Source: Flavobacterium johnsoniae (lineage in GTDB: Bacteria > Bacteroidota > Bacteroidia > Flavobacteriales > Flavobacteriaceae). From it: a stretch of DNA of 64,000 nt. The DNA is taken from contig NZ_CP103794.1 in NCBI RefSeq assembly GCF_030388325.1, positions 1,240,001-1,304,000 of the forward strand. Direction: 5' to 3'. The notes beneath the pieces are model-generated. The model was not told the DNA's origin, did not search any database, and worked only from the letters and a program-made list of their open reading frames with translations. The position numbers were made by a program, and so were the translations under genes. This document shows positions 49,676 to 58,731 of this stretch, one piece after another. Every line of letters starts with the position of its first letter. The stretch's first letter is position 1.

Positions 49676-49696
49676 TTTATAATGTTGAATTATTTT

Positions 49697-50218
49697 TTAG
49701 CAATTTGTTGTTGTTCTTCCAAAGAATCTGTCGTCTTTGTCGGTTCTTCCGCTGTCTTCCATTGGGAACTCTTTTCTCATTGGGTGAGACTGCATTTCGT
49801 CCATATTTAAAATACGTTTCAATTGAGGATGTCCTATAAAGTTAATCCCAAAAAAATCGAAAGTTTCTCTTTCCATCCAATTCGAAGACAAGAAAATATT
49901 TGAAACTGATTTTATTTCTGGTTTTTCACCGTTTAAGAAAACTTTGATTTTTAATCTTTTGTTTTCGTACCAGTTGTGTAAATGATAGACTACTGCAAAC
50001 TGACGTTCACTTTCATTATCTGGATAATGAATACCGCATAAGTCAGTTAAGAAATGAAACTTTAATTCTGAATCGTTTTTAAGAAATAGAATCAATGCTG
50101 TAATTTTATCAGCAGAAGCTTCTAAAGAAAAAATATCTCTTTCTTGCTGAAAGTTGAAAACATCATTGTTAAATGTTTCAGTAAGTTTATCTTGGATCAG
50201 GGTGTTTTCTAAAGCCAT
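49697..50218 (-). CDS. nuoC: NADH-quinone oxidoreductase subunit C
   Basis: 173 residues, the 30-kDa subunit. Signature WMERETFDFFGINFIGHPQLKRIL (about 113-136), then HPMRKEFPMED. It links the peripheral arm subunits B and D and carries no cofactor. It starts one base after nuoB ends. Confidence 0.97.
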   Translation of the reverse strand: MALENTLIQDKLTETFNNDVFNFQQERDIFSLEASADKITALILFLKNDSELKFHFLTDLCGIHYPDNESERQFAVVYHLHNWYENKRLKIKVFLNGEKPEIKSVSNIFLSSNWMERETFDFFGINFIGHPQLKRILNMDEMQSHPMRKEFPMEDSGRTDKDDRFFGRTTTNC

Positions 50219-50219
50219 C

Positions 50220-50768
50220 TTATGAGATATTATATGAAGCTAATAATTCTTGGTATTCTGGTGAGCTTCTGCGTCTCACGGATTCGCTTTTCACTAAATC
50301 TTGGAGTCTCATAACACCATCTACAATTTGTTCTGGTCTTGGTGGGCATCCTGGAACATATACGTCAACAGGAATTACTTTGTCAATTCCTTGAAGAACA
50401 GAGTAAGTATCAAAAATACCTCCTGAAGAAGCACAAGCTCCAACTGCAATAACCCAACGAGGTTCAGACATTTGTTCGTAAACTTGTCTTAAAATAGGAG
50501 CCATTTTTTTAGAAATAGTTCCCATTACTAATAACATGTCTGCTTGTCTTGGAGAGAAACTCACACGCTCAGAACCAAATCGAGCTAAATCGTAATGAGA
50601 TGCCATTGTTGCCATGAATTCGATACCACAGCATGAAGTAGCGAAAGGAAGTGGCCATAATGAATTGGCTCTTGCTAAACCAACAACATCACTAAGTTTT
50701 GTAGCGAAGAAACCTTCACCAGTAACTCCTTCTGGTGGTGAAACCATATTTACTTTTGAATCGCTCAT
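50220..50768 (-). CDS. nuoB: NADH-quinone oxidoreductase subunit B
   Basis: 182 residues. The N2 [4Fe-4S] cluster is held by Cys46, Cys47 (ATSCCGIEF), Cys112 (GACASSGG) and Cys141 (PGCPPRPE), all present. N2 hands electrons to quinone. Confidence 0.98.
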   Translation of the reverse strand: MSDSKVNMVSPPEGVTGEGFFATKLSDVVGLARANSLWPLPFATSCCGIEFMATMASHYDLARFGSERVSFSPRQADMLLVMGTISKKMAPILRQVYEQMSEPRWVIAVGACASSGGIFDTYSVLQGIDKVIPVDVYVPGCPPRPEQIVDGVMRLQDLVKSESVRRRSSPEYQELLASYNIS

Positions 50769-50773
50769 TTTTA

Positions 50774-50916
50774 TTTTAGATTTCTGATTTTAGATTTTTA
50801 GATTTTTGAAATCTTAAAAAGTAAAATCAATTTTTTTAAATCATTTTTTGTTGAGGATTAAATCTTAAATTCTAATTCTAAATCGTTTAAATCAGAAATC
50901 TAAAATCTAAAATCTC
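50774..50916. repeat. AGATTT/AAATCT inverted repeat between nuoA and nuoB
   Basis: TTTTAGATTTCTGATTTT at the left and AAATCAGAAATCTAAAA at the right are reverse complements. Extra AGATTT units with seven- to eight-base spacing lie beside them. The whole 151-base nuoA-nuoB gap is filled by this structure. Confidence 0.75.
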
Positions 50917-50919
50917 TAA

Positions 50920-51285
50920 TTATTCCCACTCTAATGCTTTCTTTTTGATGATATAGAAAAAACCAACTAAAAGGAAAGACATGAAAACAATCATTTTTAA
51001 CATTCCTTCAATTCCTAAATCTTTGAAGTTTACTGCCCAAGGATAAAGGAAAATCACCTCTACATCGAACAATACAAACAAAATGGCAACAAGGAAATAT
51101 TTTACAGAAAATGGAATACGGGCATTACCAATAGATTCGATACCGCATTCGAAGTTTTTGTCTTTAACTTCAGAGTTTCTTTTCGGGCCTAGTTTTCCAG
51201 AAATAATGATTGTTCCTACCACAAAACCTACAGCTAGAATAAACTGCATTAAAATAGGAATGTAACTGTATTGATCAGATTGCAT
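50920..51285 (-). CDS. nuoA: NADH-quinone oxidoreductase subunit A
   Basis: 121 residues from ATG at 51285. The frame reaches up to 51348, but that stretch contains the promoter and is excluded. Three membrane helices; the conserved loop FECGIESIGNARIPFSVKYFLVAILFVLFDVEVIFLYPWA is clear. First gene of the operon. Confidence 0.97.
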   Translation of the reverse strand: MQSDQYSYIPILMQFILAVGFVVGTIIISGKLGPKRNSEVKDKNFECGIESIGNARIPFSVKYFLVAILFVLFDVEVIFLYPWAVNFKDLGIEGMLKMIVFMSFLLVGFFYIIKKKALEWE

Positions 51286-51317
51286 AAACTTCGATTTTAT
51301 ACTTAAAAAATGAGCCA

Positions 51318-51348
51318 CAAAGATAACTTGGAACTCTGTAAAACACAA
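51318..51348 (-). promoter_or_regulatory. predicted promoter of the nuo operon
   Basis: On the minus strand TTG (51346-51348), exactly 20 bases, then TATCTTTG (51318-51325). This fits the Bacteroidota consensus fully and leaves a leader of about 25 bases before the nuoA ATG. Confidence 0.65.
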
Positions 51349-51451
51349 GCTAAAAAGGGTTTTAAGTAGGGTGCGAAACAGCGTTTATGCCTAATTTTTA
51401 TTGATTATAAATAACATGATGTTATTTTAGTATTTTTTTAAGAATTGTCCA

Positions 51452-51483
51452 AAAAAAAAACGCCCCGATACTTCGGGACGTCT
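51452..51483 (-). terminator. terminator after the cold-shock gene
   Basis: GC-rich stem (ACGTCCCGA/TCGGGGCGT read on the minus strand) followed by ten T. Its core, CCCGAAGTATCGGG, resembles the arms of the repeat at 6606-6728. Confidence 0.85.
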
Positions 51484-51528
51484 TTTGAGACCATTCAGAG
51501 GCAAAAAAAATAAATTGCTATATTTTTC

Positions 51529-51723
51529 TTAGATTACTGCTACTTTAGCAGCAACTTTCCCTTTTCTTCCTTCTTCTTCTTCATAGCTTACACGGTCACC
51601 TTCGCGTAATTCTTCCGCGTTAATTCCTGAAGCGTGAACGAAGATGTCCTTTCCTGTTTCTTCGTCTGTAATGAATCCATAACCTTTAGACTCATTGAAA
51701 AATTTTACTGTACCTGTACGCAT
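51529..51723 (-). CDS. cold-shock protein (CspA family)
   Basis: 64 residues, a single cold-shock domain. The RNA-binding motifs are intact: KGYGFITDEETG (RNP1 type) and DIFVHASGI (RNP2 type). It binds single-stranded RNA or DNA and acts as an RNA chaperone. The leader appears short (about 25-30 bases by the predicted promoter), unlike the long cold-sensing leader of E. coli cspA, so it may be expressed at all temperatures. The gap 51724-52030 holds this promoter and the aspS terminator and otherwise nothing recognisable. Confidence 0.96.
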   Translation of the reverse strand: MRTGTVKFFNESKGYGFITDEETGKDIFVHASGINAEELREGDRVSYEEEEGRKGKVAAKVAVI

Positions 51724-51752
51724 TGTAATTGTAATAATAATTTATAATAAAA

Positions 51753-51778
51753 CAAATGTAACATATAAATTCATACAA
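51753..51778 (-). promoter_or_regulatory. predicted promoter of the cold-shock gene
   Basis: TACATTTG (51753-51760, minus strand) fits TAnnTTTG; a TTG lies 15 bases upstream, a little close. Confidence 0.4.
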
Positions 51779-51970
51779 AAGACATGTACGTGTTAATTTT
51801 TTGTAAAAATTATTGATTTACAGTGTTTTTACGTGGTTTATTGCATCAAATTTTATATGAAATACGATAATTTGAGAATCATTAATTGTAGGAATATGCG
51901 AAATGGATATCTGTAGGAATTTAATATTTAAAAAAATGTGCTCTTTAGGAATATTTTTATCTTTTTTAAA

Positions 51971-52004
51971 CAAAAAAGCGATTGAAATTTTTCAATCGCC
52001 TTTT
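51971..52004 (-). terminator. terminator of aspS
   Basis: The stem GCGATTGAAA/TTTCAATCGC is followed on the minus strand by a T-run, 27 bases after the stop. Confidence 0.88.
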
Positions 52005-52030
52005 GGGTATTTTCAAGCTTTATAAATTGG

Positions 52031-53782
52031 TTACAAAGCGTCAACTTTAATGTGTAATTCTTTTAATTGAGTATCATCAATTGCAGCTGGTGCATCAATC
52101 ATTACATCACGTCCAGAATTGTTTTTAGGGAAAGCGATGAAATCTCTAATTGTTTCTTGACCTCCTAAAATAGCAACTAATCTATCCAATCCAAATGCTA
52201 AACCTCCGTGTGGCGGCGCACCAAACTGGAAAGCATCCATTAAGAATCCGAATTGAGCTTTTGCTTCTTCTTCGGTAAATCCTAAATATTTGAACATTAA
52301 TTGTTGTGTCGCTTTGTCATGAATACGAATAGATCCACCTCCAATTTCGTTTCCGTTCAAAACCATATCATAGGCATTTGCGCGAACTTTTCCTGGCTCT
52401 GTTTCTAATAAAGCCATATCTTCTGGTTTTGGAGATGTAAAAGGGTGGTGCATAGCATGAAAACGTCCGCTTTCTTCATCAAGTTCCAATAATGGGAAAT
52501 CTACAACCCATAATGGAGCAAATTCTTCTGGATTACGTAATCCTAAACGAGTTGCTAATTCCATACGAAGTGCAGATAATTGCGCACGTGTTTTATTTGC
52601 TGGACCAGAAAGTACAAAAATCATATCGCCAGGATTTGCTTCTGTAGCTTTTGCCCAATTTGTTAAATCTTCTTGATCGTAGAATTTATCTACAGATGAT
52701 TTATATGTTCCGTCTTCGTTGCATTTTACATATACCATTCCAGACGCTCCAACTTGTGGACGTTTTACCCAGTCAATTAATCCGTCGATTTCTTTACGAG
52801 TATAATTTCCTGCTCCTGGAACTGCAATTCCGACAACTAATTCAGCAGAATTAAAAACTGGGAATTCTTTATGCTGTGCAAATTCATTTAATTCTCCAAA
52901 CTTCATTCCGAAACGAATATCCGGTTTGTCGTTTCCGTATGTTTTCATGGCATAGTCGTAAGTAATTCTTGGGAATTTATCTACTTCAATGCCTTTAATT
53001 TCTTTTAATAAATGTCTTGTCAAACCTTCGAAAACATTCAAAATGTCTTCTTGTTCAACAAATGCCATTTCGCAGTCAATTTGTGTAAACTCTGGCTGAC
53101 GGTCTGCACGTAAATCTTCGTCACGGAAACATTTTACGATTTGGAAATATTTATCCATTCCTCCAACCATCAAAAGTTGTTTGAAAGTTTGCGGAGATTG
53201 TGGCAAAGCATAAAACTGACCTTCGTTCATACGGCTTGGTACAACAAAATCTCTTGCTCCTTCTGGAGTAGATTTAATTAAATAAGGAGTTTCAACTTCG
53301 CAGAAATCTAAATCTGATAAATATTTACGAACTTCCATTGCCACTTTGTGACGGAATAATAAACTGTTTTTTACTGGATTTCTACGAATATCTAAATAAC
53401 GATATTTCATTCTGATATCTTCACCACCGTCCGTTTCATCTTCAATTGTAAATGGAGGCGTTAAAGCGGTGTTTAGAATCGTTAATTCAGAAACTAAAAT
53501 TTCGATTTCACCCGTCGGAATGTTTTTGTTTTTAGCTTCACGCTCAATAACAGTTCCTTTTACCTGAATTACAAATTCTCTTCCTAGAGTTTTTGCCAAT
53601 TCAAAAACAGTTTTATCGGTACGGCTTTCGTCAAAAATAAGTTGTGTAATTCCGTAACGGTCACGCAAGTCAACCCAGTTCATAAATCCTTTATCGCGTG
53701 ATTTTTGTACCCATCCCGCTAGCGTAACTTCCGTATTAATATTTGAGGCATTTAGTTCGCCGCAATTATGACTTCTATACAT
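52031..53782 (-). CDS. aspS: aspartate--tRNA ligase
   Basis: 583 residues, the bacterial-type class II enzyme. The N-terminal OB fold binds the anticodon ([14 protein letters not shown] ... [24 protein letters not shown]). Class II motif 2 is [18 protein letters not shown] (about 215-232), and motif 3 is [15 protein letters not shown] near the end. The GAD insertion lies at about 300-420. It charges tRNA-Asp. Single gene; it shows the full bacterial length, so it is probably the discriminating type. Confidence 0.98.
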   Translation of the reverse strand: MYRSHNCGELNASNINTEVTLAGWVQKSRDKGFMNWVDLRDRYGITQLIFDESRTDKTVFELAKTLGREFVIQVKGTVIEREAKNKNIPTGEIEILVSELTILNTALTPPFTIEDETDGGEDIRMKYRYLDIRRNPVKNSLLFRHKVAMEVRKYLSDLDFCEVETPYLIKSTPEGARDFVVPSRMNEGQFYALPQSPQTFKQLLMVGGMDKYFQIVKCFRDEDLRADRQPEFTQIDCEMAFVEQEDILNVFEGLTRHLLKEIKGIEVDKFPRITYDYAMKTYGNDKPDIRFGMKFGELNEFAQHKEFPVFNSAELVVGIAVPGAGNYTRKEIDGLIDWVKRPQVGASGMVYVKCNEDGTYKSSVDKFYDQEDLTNWAKATEANPGDMIFVLSGPANKTRAQLSALRMELATRLGLRNPEEFAPLWVVDFPLLELDEESGRFHAMHHPFTSPKPEDMALLETEPGKVRANAYDMVLNGNEIGGGSIRIHDKATQQLMFKYLGFTEEEAKAQFGFLMDAFQFGAPPHGGLAFGLDRLVAILGGQETIRDFIAFPKNNSGRDVMIDAPAAIDDTQLKELHIKVDAL

Positions 53783-53938
53783 GATCTAAATTTTAGACTG
53801 CAAAAGTAAACACAAAATTCAAATTAATATAGTAAAGTGATAAGTTGATGCATAATAATTTCAAATAAATTGTTAATTGTGAAATTTCGAAGCTTTAATT
53901 TTTTAGTTTTGATACTCTAAAAACAAATAATAATATCC

Positions 53939-54934
53939 ATGAAGAAACTTTTTGTTGCTGGTTTGGTAATTTTTAATGCTTTGAATGTTATAGGACAAAG
54001 CAATAATTCGATTAAATTCACTGCTAAAATCGAAAATAGAAATAGTGATACCTTAATAATAAGAGGAAAAGATAATTTTAAGCAAGTAATTCCAATTGAC
54101 AAAAAAGGAGTTTTTGCAGCAACTTTTGATGCGCCAAAAGGATTTTATATGTTTTCTGATGGAAAAGAATCTTCTAATCTTTATTTAAAACCAAATTCTG
54201 AAGTCAATTTGACAATGAATGCCAAAGAATTTGATGAAACGATTGTATATAAAGGTAAAGGCGTAAACGAAAGTAACTTTTTGGCGCAACAAGCTTTAAA
54301 AGATGAAACTTTTCAAAATGATGCTTTTAAAAAAGAGGCTGCAGAATTTACTGCTTTACTTGATGGTAAATTAAAAAAGGATACAGAAAGTGTAGAAAAA
54401 GGTGATTTAGATCCAGAATTTAAAGCAGCTTTAAAACGTAGCTTTGAAAGTTTCCACCAATATGCGGCAGAAAATTATGAAAGAGTAGCGAAAGCTAATG
54501 AAATGATTGGAAAGCCATCTCCTGGTTTTGACTACGAAAACTTTAAAGGTGGAAAAACAAAGCTTTCTGACTTGAAAGGAAAATATGTTTACATTGATCT
54601 TTGGGCAACTTGGTGTGCGCCTTGTAGAGCTGAAATTCCATATTTACAGAAGATTGAAGAAAAATATCACGGAAAGAATATTGAATTCGTGAGTATTTCT
54701 ATCGATAAACTGAAAGACAACGAAAAATGGAAAAAATTTGTAACCGATAAACATCTTGGCGGAACACAGCTTTTTGCCGATAAAGATTGGGAGTCTGAGT
54801 TTGTTATGAATTATGGTGTAACTGGAATTCCGAGATTTATTTTAATTGATCCTAAAGGAAATATTGTAAAGTCTGAAGCGCCTAGACCATCTGATCCTGA
54901 GCTTGATAAAGAACTTAGTGCATTATTGAACTAA
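53939..54934 (+). CDS. TlpA-like thioredoxin-fold protein with DUF4369-type N-terminus
   Basis: 331 residues with a signal peptide to about residue 20. The N-terminal region (about 24-115) is the beta-rich DUF4369-type domain common in this phylum. A helical linker precedes the thioredoxin-like domain (about 190-331), whose redox motif WCAPC is at 225-229, with the cis-proline in TGIPRF. Such proteins reduce or exchange periplasmic disulfides, for instance in cytochrome c maturation. It has its own terminator. Confidence 0.93.
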   Translation: MKKLFVAGLVIFNALNVIGQSNNSIKFTAKIENRNSDTLIIRGKDNFKQVIPIDKKGVFAATFDAPKGFYMFSDGKESSNLYLKPNSEVNLTMNAKEFDETIVYKGKGVNESNFLAQQALKDETFQNDAFKKEAAEFTALLDGKLKKDTESVEKGDLDPEFKAALKRSFESFHQYAAENYERVAKANEMIGKPSPGFDYENFKGGKTKLSDLKGKYVYIDLWATWCAPCRAEIPYLQKIEEKYHGKNIEFVSISIDKLKDNEKWKKFVTDKHLGGTQLFADKDWESEFVMNYGVTGIPRFILIDPKGNIVKSEAPRPSDPELDKELSALLN

Positions 54935-54991
54935 AATATTTACGAAATTTATAACGTTATCGTAAAATCTATTTTTTTCTAAAATACCAGT

Positions 54992-55021
54992 AAAACCAGT
55001 GCTTCAGCGCTGGTTTTTTTG
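54992..55021 (+). terminator. terminator after the TlpA-like gene
   Basis: The stem AACCAGTGC/GCGCTGGTT (one wobble) with a TTCA loop is followed by seven T. Confidence 0.88.
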
Positions 55022-55108
55022 TTTTTTATATTTTTCCAATGTTAAGTTTTTACTCTATGTTACCAAATTGTTAAGCAAAAGTTTTTTTAATGTAAACTAT
55101 TAACTATA

Positions 55109-55147
55109 TTTGATAACAATTTGATAACATTCAATAACATTTAATAC
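55109..55147. repeat. direct repeats of (T)TGATAACAT type in a leader
   Basis: Four imperfect copies of about 10-11 bases in a row (TTTGATAACAA, TTTGATAACAT, TCAATAACAT, TTAATACC) end 8 bases before the start codon at 55156. They also overlap a TATATTTG box at 55105-55112. They may bind a regulator or simply reflect slippage. Confidence 0.5.
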
Positions 55148-55155
55148 CTAAAGAT

Positions 55156-55503
55156 ATGAAAAAGTGTGTGATTTTAGCGGCTGTGTTATTCTCTGGAATT
55201 CTAACAGCACAAGAAGGCAAACCTGAGTTGGAAACTGTTGGAAATAAAGTAAAAGCTACTTATTATTATGACAATGGTAAAATACAGCAGGAAGGCTTTT
55301 TTAAAGATGGGAAATTGGACGGTGTTTGGGTATCTTATGATGAAAGAGGAAATAAAACTGTAGAAGGCGAGTATACTGAAGGATTAAAAACTGGAAAATG
55401 GATGTTTTTCAATGATAAAAATCTTACTGAGGTAGCTTTCGCTGACAGTAAAGTGAGTTCAGTTAAGAATATACAAAAAAACGCTGTTGCTGGTAGAAAC
55501 TAA
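55156..55503 (+). CDS. small secreted MORN-repeat (YwqK-like) protein
   Basis: 115 residues. Signal peptide to about residue 18 (LTAQ). Two to three MORN_2-type repeats follow: YYYDNGKIQQEGFFKDGKLDG, WVSYDERGNKTVEGEYTEGLKTG and KWMFFNDKN. Proteins of this sort are often labelled YwqK antitoxin component; there is no toxin partner here, so that label should not be taken literally. Function unknown. Confidence 0.85.
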   Translation: MKKCVILAAVLFSGILTAQEGKPELETVGNKVKATYYYDNGKIQQEGFFKDGKLDGVWVSYDERGNKTVEGEYTEGLKTGKWMFFNDKNLTEVAFADSKVSSVKNIQKNAVAGRN

Positions 55504-55527
55504 TTAAGCAAAATTTCTAGAATAAAT

Positions 55528-55557
55528 TAAACCGTTCTTTTCAGGACGGTTTTTTTA
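55528..55557. terminator. bidirectional terminator between convergent genes
   Basis: The stem AAACCGTTC/GGACGGTTT is followed by seven T on the plus strand and an A/T-rich tail on the other. It touches the stop codon of the PepSY gene on the minus strand. Confidence 0.8.
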
Positions 55558-56667
55558 TGCTTTAACTTTTTTGTTTTTGAAATTTCTTCCATACCAAATA
55601 ATAAATCCTGTAACAGGAAGTGCTGCGGCAAATAAACTCACAATAAAAGCAATAATTTTTCCAGGTAAATCTAATACTTGACCTGTATGAATTCCGTAAT
55701 TCATTTCTACAACTTGCAAACCAAGGCTTTTATTTTCAAAACGTTGTTTCTGAATTAATTTTCCATCATTTGGATGAAAATAATAATTGCTTTGATGATC
55801 ATAACGCAGCGTATGCGGATATGCGCCCGTACTTATAATATCTCCTTTCTGTTGCGGAATTAAAACAAACATCATTTCTGCATTTGGTTGCAGTTTTTGA
55901 GTTTGAATAAAAGCAAGATCAATCGCATTTGTAGAATTTGTCTTGAATTTTGTGCTGTCTACAATAGGAAGTTTAGTTTCTAAAACTTTGTCACCTCCAA
56001 AATTAAATGATTTATAAATTCCGTCGCCAACCCATTCGTATGTAAAAGTGAGTCCAGTTATGGCTAAAATTAAGGCAATAATGGAAATGTAAAAGCCAGA
56101 AGTGTTATGCCAATCGTAATTGACACGTCGCCATTTTGCAGACCATTTTATGGTAAGACTTCTTTTTAAATCGGATCTTTTTTTCGGCCACCATTGTATA
56201 ATTCCAGAAATCAATAAAAGGATGAAAATAATAGTCGCGCCGCCAATAATATGTTTTCCGATATAATCGGGAAGGAGTAAATACAAATGAATATATTCAA
56301 CAATAATAAAAAAATCAGTTTCTGGATTTTCGGTTTTTAAATATTTTCCTGTGTAAGGATTGAAATATAGATATAAGTTTTCAGAATCTGAATACGTGTA
56401 GACAATTGCAGAACGGTTTTTTCCATAATAAGAAACCATACTGATTTTATTCTTCGGAAGAATTTCTTTTGCTTTTTCTTCTAAAACGGAAGGAAGAAGA
56501 AATGGCTTGTTTTGAGGTTCAACCAAACGCCATTCTTTTCTGGTAATATCTTTTATTTCGTCGTGAAAACAGAAAATACAACCGGTAACACTTATAATAA
56601 AAACAATAAGGCCAGAAATTAATCCGAGCCATTTATGTAGAAAACGTATTTTAGTTTTGAAACCCAT
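55555..56667 (-). CDS. PepSY-domain membrane protein (iron-regulated type), 370 residues
   Basis: PepSY_TM family: an N-terminal helix (LISGLIVFIISVTGCIFCF), a periplasmic PepSY region, then more helices at about 140-155, 190-210 and 340-362. His residues in RFLHKWLGLISG, NYDWHNTSGFYIS and MNYGIHTGQVLDLPGK may bind heme or metal. Such proteins are found beside siderophore receptors and include ferric-siderophore reductases of the inner membrane. It is the most distal gene of the siderophore cluster, separated from the next by a 192-base gap with a palindrome, so its co-transcription is uncertain. Confidence 0.88.
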   Translation of the reverse strand: MGFKTKIRFLHKWLGLISGLIVFIISVTGCIFCFHDEIKDITRKEWRLVEPQNKPFLLPSVLEEKAKEILPKNKISMVSYYGKNRSAIVYTYSDSENLYLYFNPYTGKYLKTENPETDFFIIVEYIHLYLLLPDYIGKHIIGGATIIFILLLISGIIQWWPKKRSDLKRSLTIKWSAKWRRVNYDWHNTSGFYISIIALILAITGLTFTYEWVGDGIYKSFNFGGDKVLETKLPIVDSTKFKTNSTNAIDLAFIQTQKLQPNAEMMFVLIPQQKGDIISTGAYPHTLRYDHQSNYYFHPNDGKLIQKQRFENKSLGLQVVEMNYGIHTGQVLDLPGKIIAFIVSLFAAALPVTGFIIWYGRNFKNKKVKA

Positions 56668-56764
56668 TTTTTGATTAAAAGCGTAAAAGTAGGCTCAAAA
56701 TCTATATGGGGCAAATTATTCTAAATTATTTTGTTTGAAGGCTTAGTGATTACAAAAGAAATAA

Positions 56765-56826
56765 TCTCGCAAAGTCGCAAAGAATTATTTTAAAATAAAA
56801 CTTGGCGACTTTGCGTCTTTGCGAGA
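56765..56826. repeat. CGCAAAG-type palindromic repeat
   Basis: The left arm TCTCGCAAAGTCGCAAAG (56765-56782) and the right arm CTTGGCGACTTTGCGTCTTTGCGAGA's inner parts are complementary, the left arm lacking one 8-base unit. Same family as 26498-26554. Confidence 0.8.
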
Positions 56827-56859
56827 TAAAAAAAATGTGCTTAGTGAAGAAAAACTTAA

Positions 56860-58410
56860 TTAAACAACTGCTTTTTTAGGTTTTAAATGATAGGCAACAT
56901 ATAATGAAATAGAAGCCAAGAAAATCCAGAAAACATCTATAAAAAAAATCTGAATTTTGTTTTCCATGAAAGAAGTCCAAAACCAATCTCCTGAAACGAT
57001 TCCGTTTGTAATTGGAATTAAGAATCCTAAAATACTTCCAGAAATCAAACAAGCTTTGTTGGTAAACGAATCGTTCTTTTTTATGATAAAGAAAATTGTT
57101 AGCAGTAACCAGCCTCCGAAATAAAGCGTAAATAGATTTGATTGACTTAATGGATAGAAAATTTTACTTCCGATAAAAGCCAAAGCAGTAATTGGATACA
57201 TGCTTAAACAAATAGCCAAATAAATACGAACAACGGCTGCGTTAAAACGTCTTTTCTTTTCTGGCATATTGTTTTTTTGTCTCGCAACCAGCCAAATCAT
57301 GACGCCTGAAATGATTACAAAACAAGTTATGATTCCAAGAATGAAACTAACGATTTTTAAAGCATATCCGCCATAATCTCCAAAATGGATTCTGTATAAA
57401 ACATTTTTTACAACATCTAAATAACTCGTTTGTGCGATTGGATCTTTTTTTGCAATTTCTTTTCCGTCAGAAATTCTGTAAACCACTTTTCCGATTCCAG
57501 TAAACTTTTTATGACTTAAAAGTTCACCTTCAACTAAAACGTGCATATTAGCGTCGCCGTAGTTTTGAATGAAAACACGCGTAATTTCAAAATCAGACCA
57601 ATTCTTTTTTGTTTTGGCAACCAGTTCGTCAATATTAAAAGGATTGGCTAATTTTTTGTTTTCAAATTTATAATCCGGATCAGTATATTCTAATTCTTTA
57701 TATAGTTTATCTTGATCACCATTGTATAAAGCCATTACGGCTGGCGCAACAATTAAAAGTTTAATCATAAAGAAAGCTCCAGTAACCGCATACACAAATT
57801 GAAACGGAAGACCGATCATTCCTAAAGCTGTATGTGCATCTGTCCAAAGTGTTTTTAGTTTTTCTTTTGGACGGAAAATATAAAAGTTTGACACAATTTT
57901 ATTCCAGTGCAATAAAACTCCAGTTACAATTGCAAATAAGAAAAACAAAGCGACAAATCCAGATAAATAATACCCAATCGGATATGGAATTTGGGCAAGA
58001 AAATGAAGACGATATAAAAGTTCTCCTAACGAATAAGATTCTTCGTAAGTAAAAGATTTATAGTTTTTTGGATTTAAATAGAAAAATTGACCTTCTTTTT
58101 GTTTAGCTGGAGCCAAAGTATCTTTGGTTCCTTCCATATAAACGCCAACTCTTTCTTCTATAGAAGGTTTAGAAATAGTGATGTTTCTGCCGTGCAATAC
58201 ATATTTTTCATCAAGATGTTTTAGCGCTTTATCGTAATCTAATTGAATTTCTCTTGTGATTGCTGTAGATTCACTTCTTTCCCAATTGATGATTTCATCT
58301 CTAAAAAAAGAAAAAGATCCAGCAAAGAAAATTACAAATAGAACTACACTGATAACGATTCCGCTGACAGTATGAGTGTGAAAATAGATGTTATAATGAC
58401 GGTTGTTCAT
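56860..58410 (-). CDS. PepSY-domain membrane protein, 516 residues
   Basis: A larger member of the PepSY_TM family. An N-terminal helix follows a His-rich start (NRHYNIYFHTHTVSGIVISVVLF); PepSY-like periplasmic loops alternate with about seven to eight further helices, the last ones (after about 385) forming an extra membrane block. It starts three bases after the DUF3649 gene. In other bacteria the set receptor, DUF3325, DUF3649 and PepSY protein is a known iron-uptake neighbourhood. Probable role: reduction or release of iron from the siderophore at the inner membrane (inference). Confidence 0.88.
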   Translation of the reverse strand: MNNRHYNIYFHTHTVSGIVISVVLFVIFFAGSFSFFRDEIINWERSESTAITREIQLDYDKALKHLDEKYVLHGRNITISKPSIEERVGVYMEGTKDTLAPAKQKEGQFFYLNPKNYKSFTYEESYSLGELLYRLHFLAQIPYPIGYYLSGFVALFFLFAIVTGVLLHWNKIVSNFYIFRPKEKLKTLWTDAHTALGMIGLPFQFVYAVTGAFFMIKLLIVAPAVMALYNGDQDKLYKELEYTDPDYKFENKKLANPFNIDELVAKTKKNWSDFEITRVFIQNYGDANMHVLVEGELLSHKKFTGIGKVVYRISDGKEIAKKDPIAQTSYLDVVKNVLYRIHFGDYGGYALKIVSFILGIITCFVIISGVMIWLVARQKNNMPEKKRRFNAAVVRIYLAICLSMYPITALAFIGSKIFYPLSQSNLFTLYFGGWLLLTIFFIIKKNDSFTNKACLISGSILGFLIPITNGIVSGDWFWTSFMENKIQIFFIDVFWIFLASISLYVAYHLKPKKAVV

Positions 58411-58413
58411 ATA

Positions 58414-58713
58414 TTATTTCGCCGTGTTATAAGTTTGACCCAAATAAATAAAAAGACAGAAAAGCAAAGTTAAGAGAATGTATACTCCCCATATTTTCCA
58501 GCCGCTTTTTGCTAAAAAAGCAATTACCATTAAAGCCACCCAAAGAATAAAACCGCTAAAAGCCATTGTTATAAGTACATCTGCACGATTAAACCAAGAA
58601 GCTAAAGCTAAATGAAATGTAACAGAAACAAAGTAGCCTCCTAAAATTGCCGCTGTAATTTTAGAAAAGCGTGGCCAAAATGCTGGATTTAAATATTTTG
58701 AATTTGCTGGCAT
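58414..58713 (-). CDS. DUF3649-like small iron-uptake membrane protein
   Basis: 99 residues with three predicted helices (about 19-38, 46-68, 73-92). The opening RFSKITAAILGGYFVSVTFHLAL resembles the DUF3649 family, always found with siderophore receptors. Exact function unknown. It lies between DUF3325-like and PepSY genes with spacings of 18 and 3 bases. Confidence 0.75.
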   Translation of the reverse strand: MPANSKYLNPAFWPRFSKITAAILGGYFVSVTFHLALASWFNRADVLITMAFSGFILWVALMVIAFLAKSGWKIWGVYILLTLLFCLFIYLGQTYNTAK

Positions 58714-58731
58714 ATTGTAATGAAAAAAATC

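Noticed and set aside
51286..51348. Longer NuoA N-terminus
   Set aside because: These bases hold a full consensus promoter; the family N-terminus starts at 51285.
55156..55503. Reading the MORN-repeat gene as part of a toxin-antitoxin system because of the YwqK label
   Set aside because: No toxin-like gene is adjacent; a terminator and a convergent PepSY gene surround it, and the repeats alone do not imply antitoxin function.
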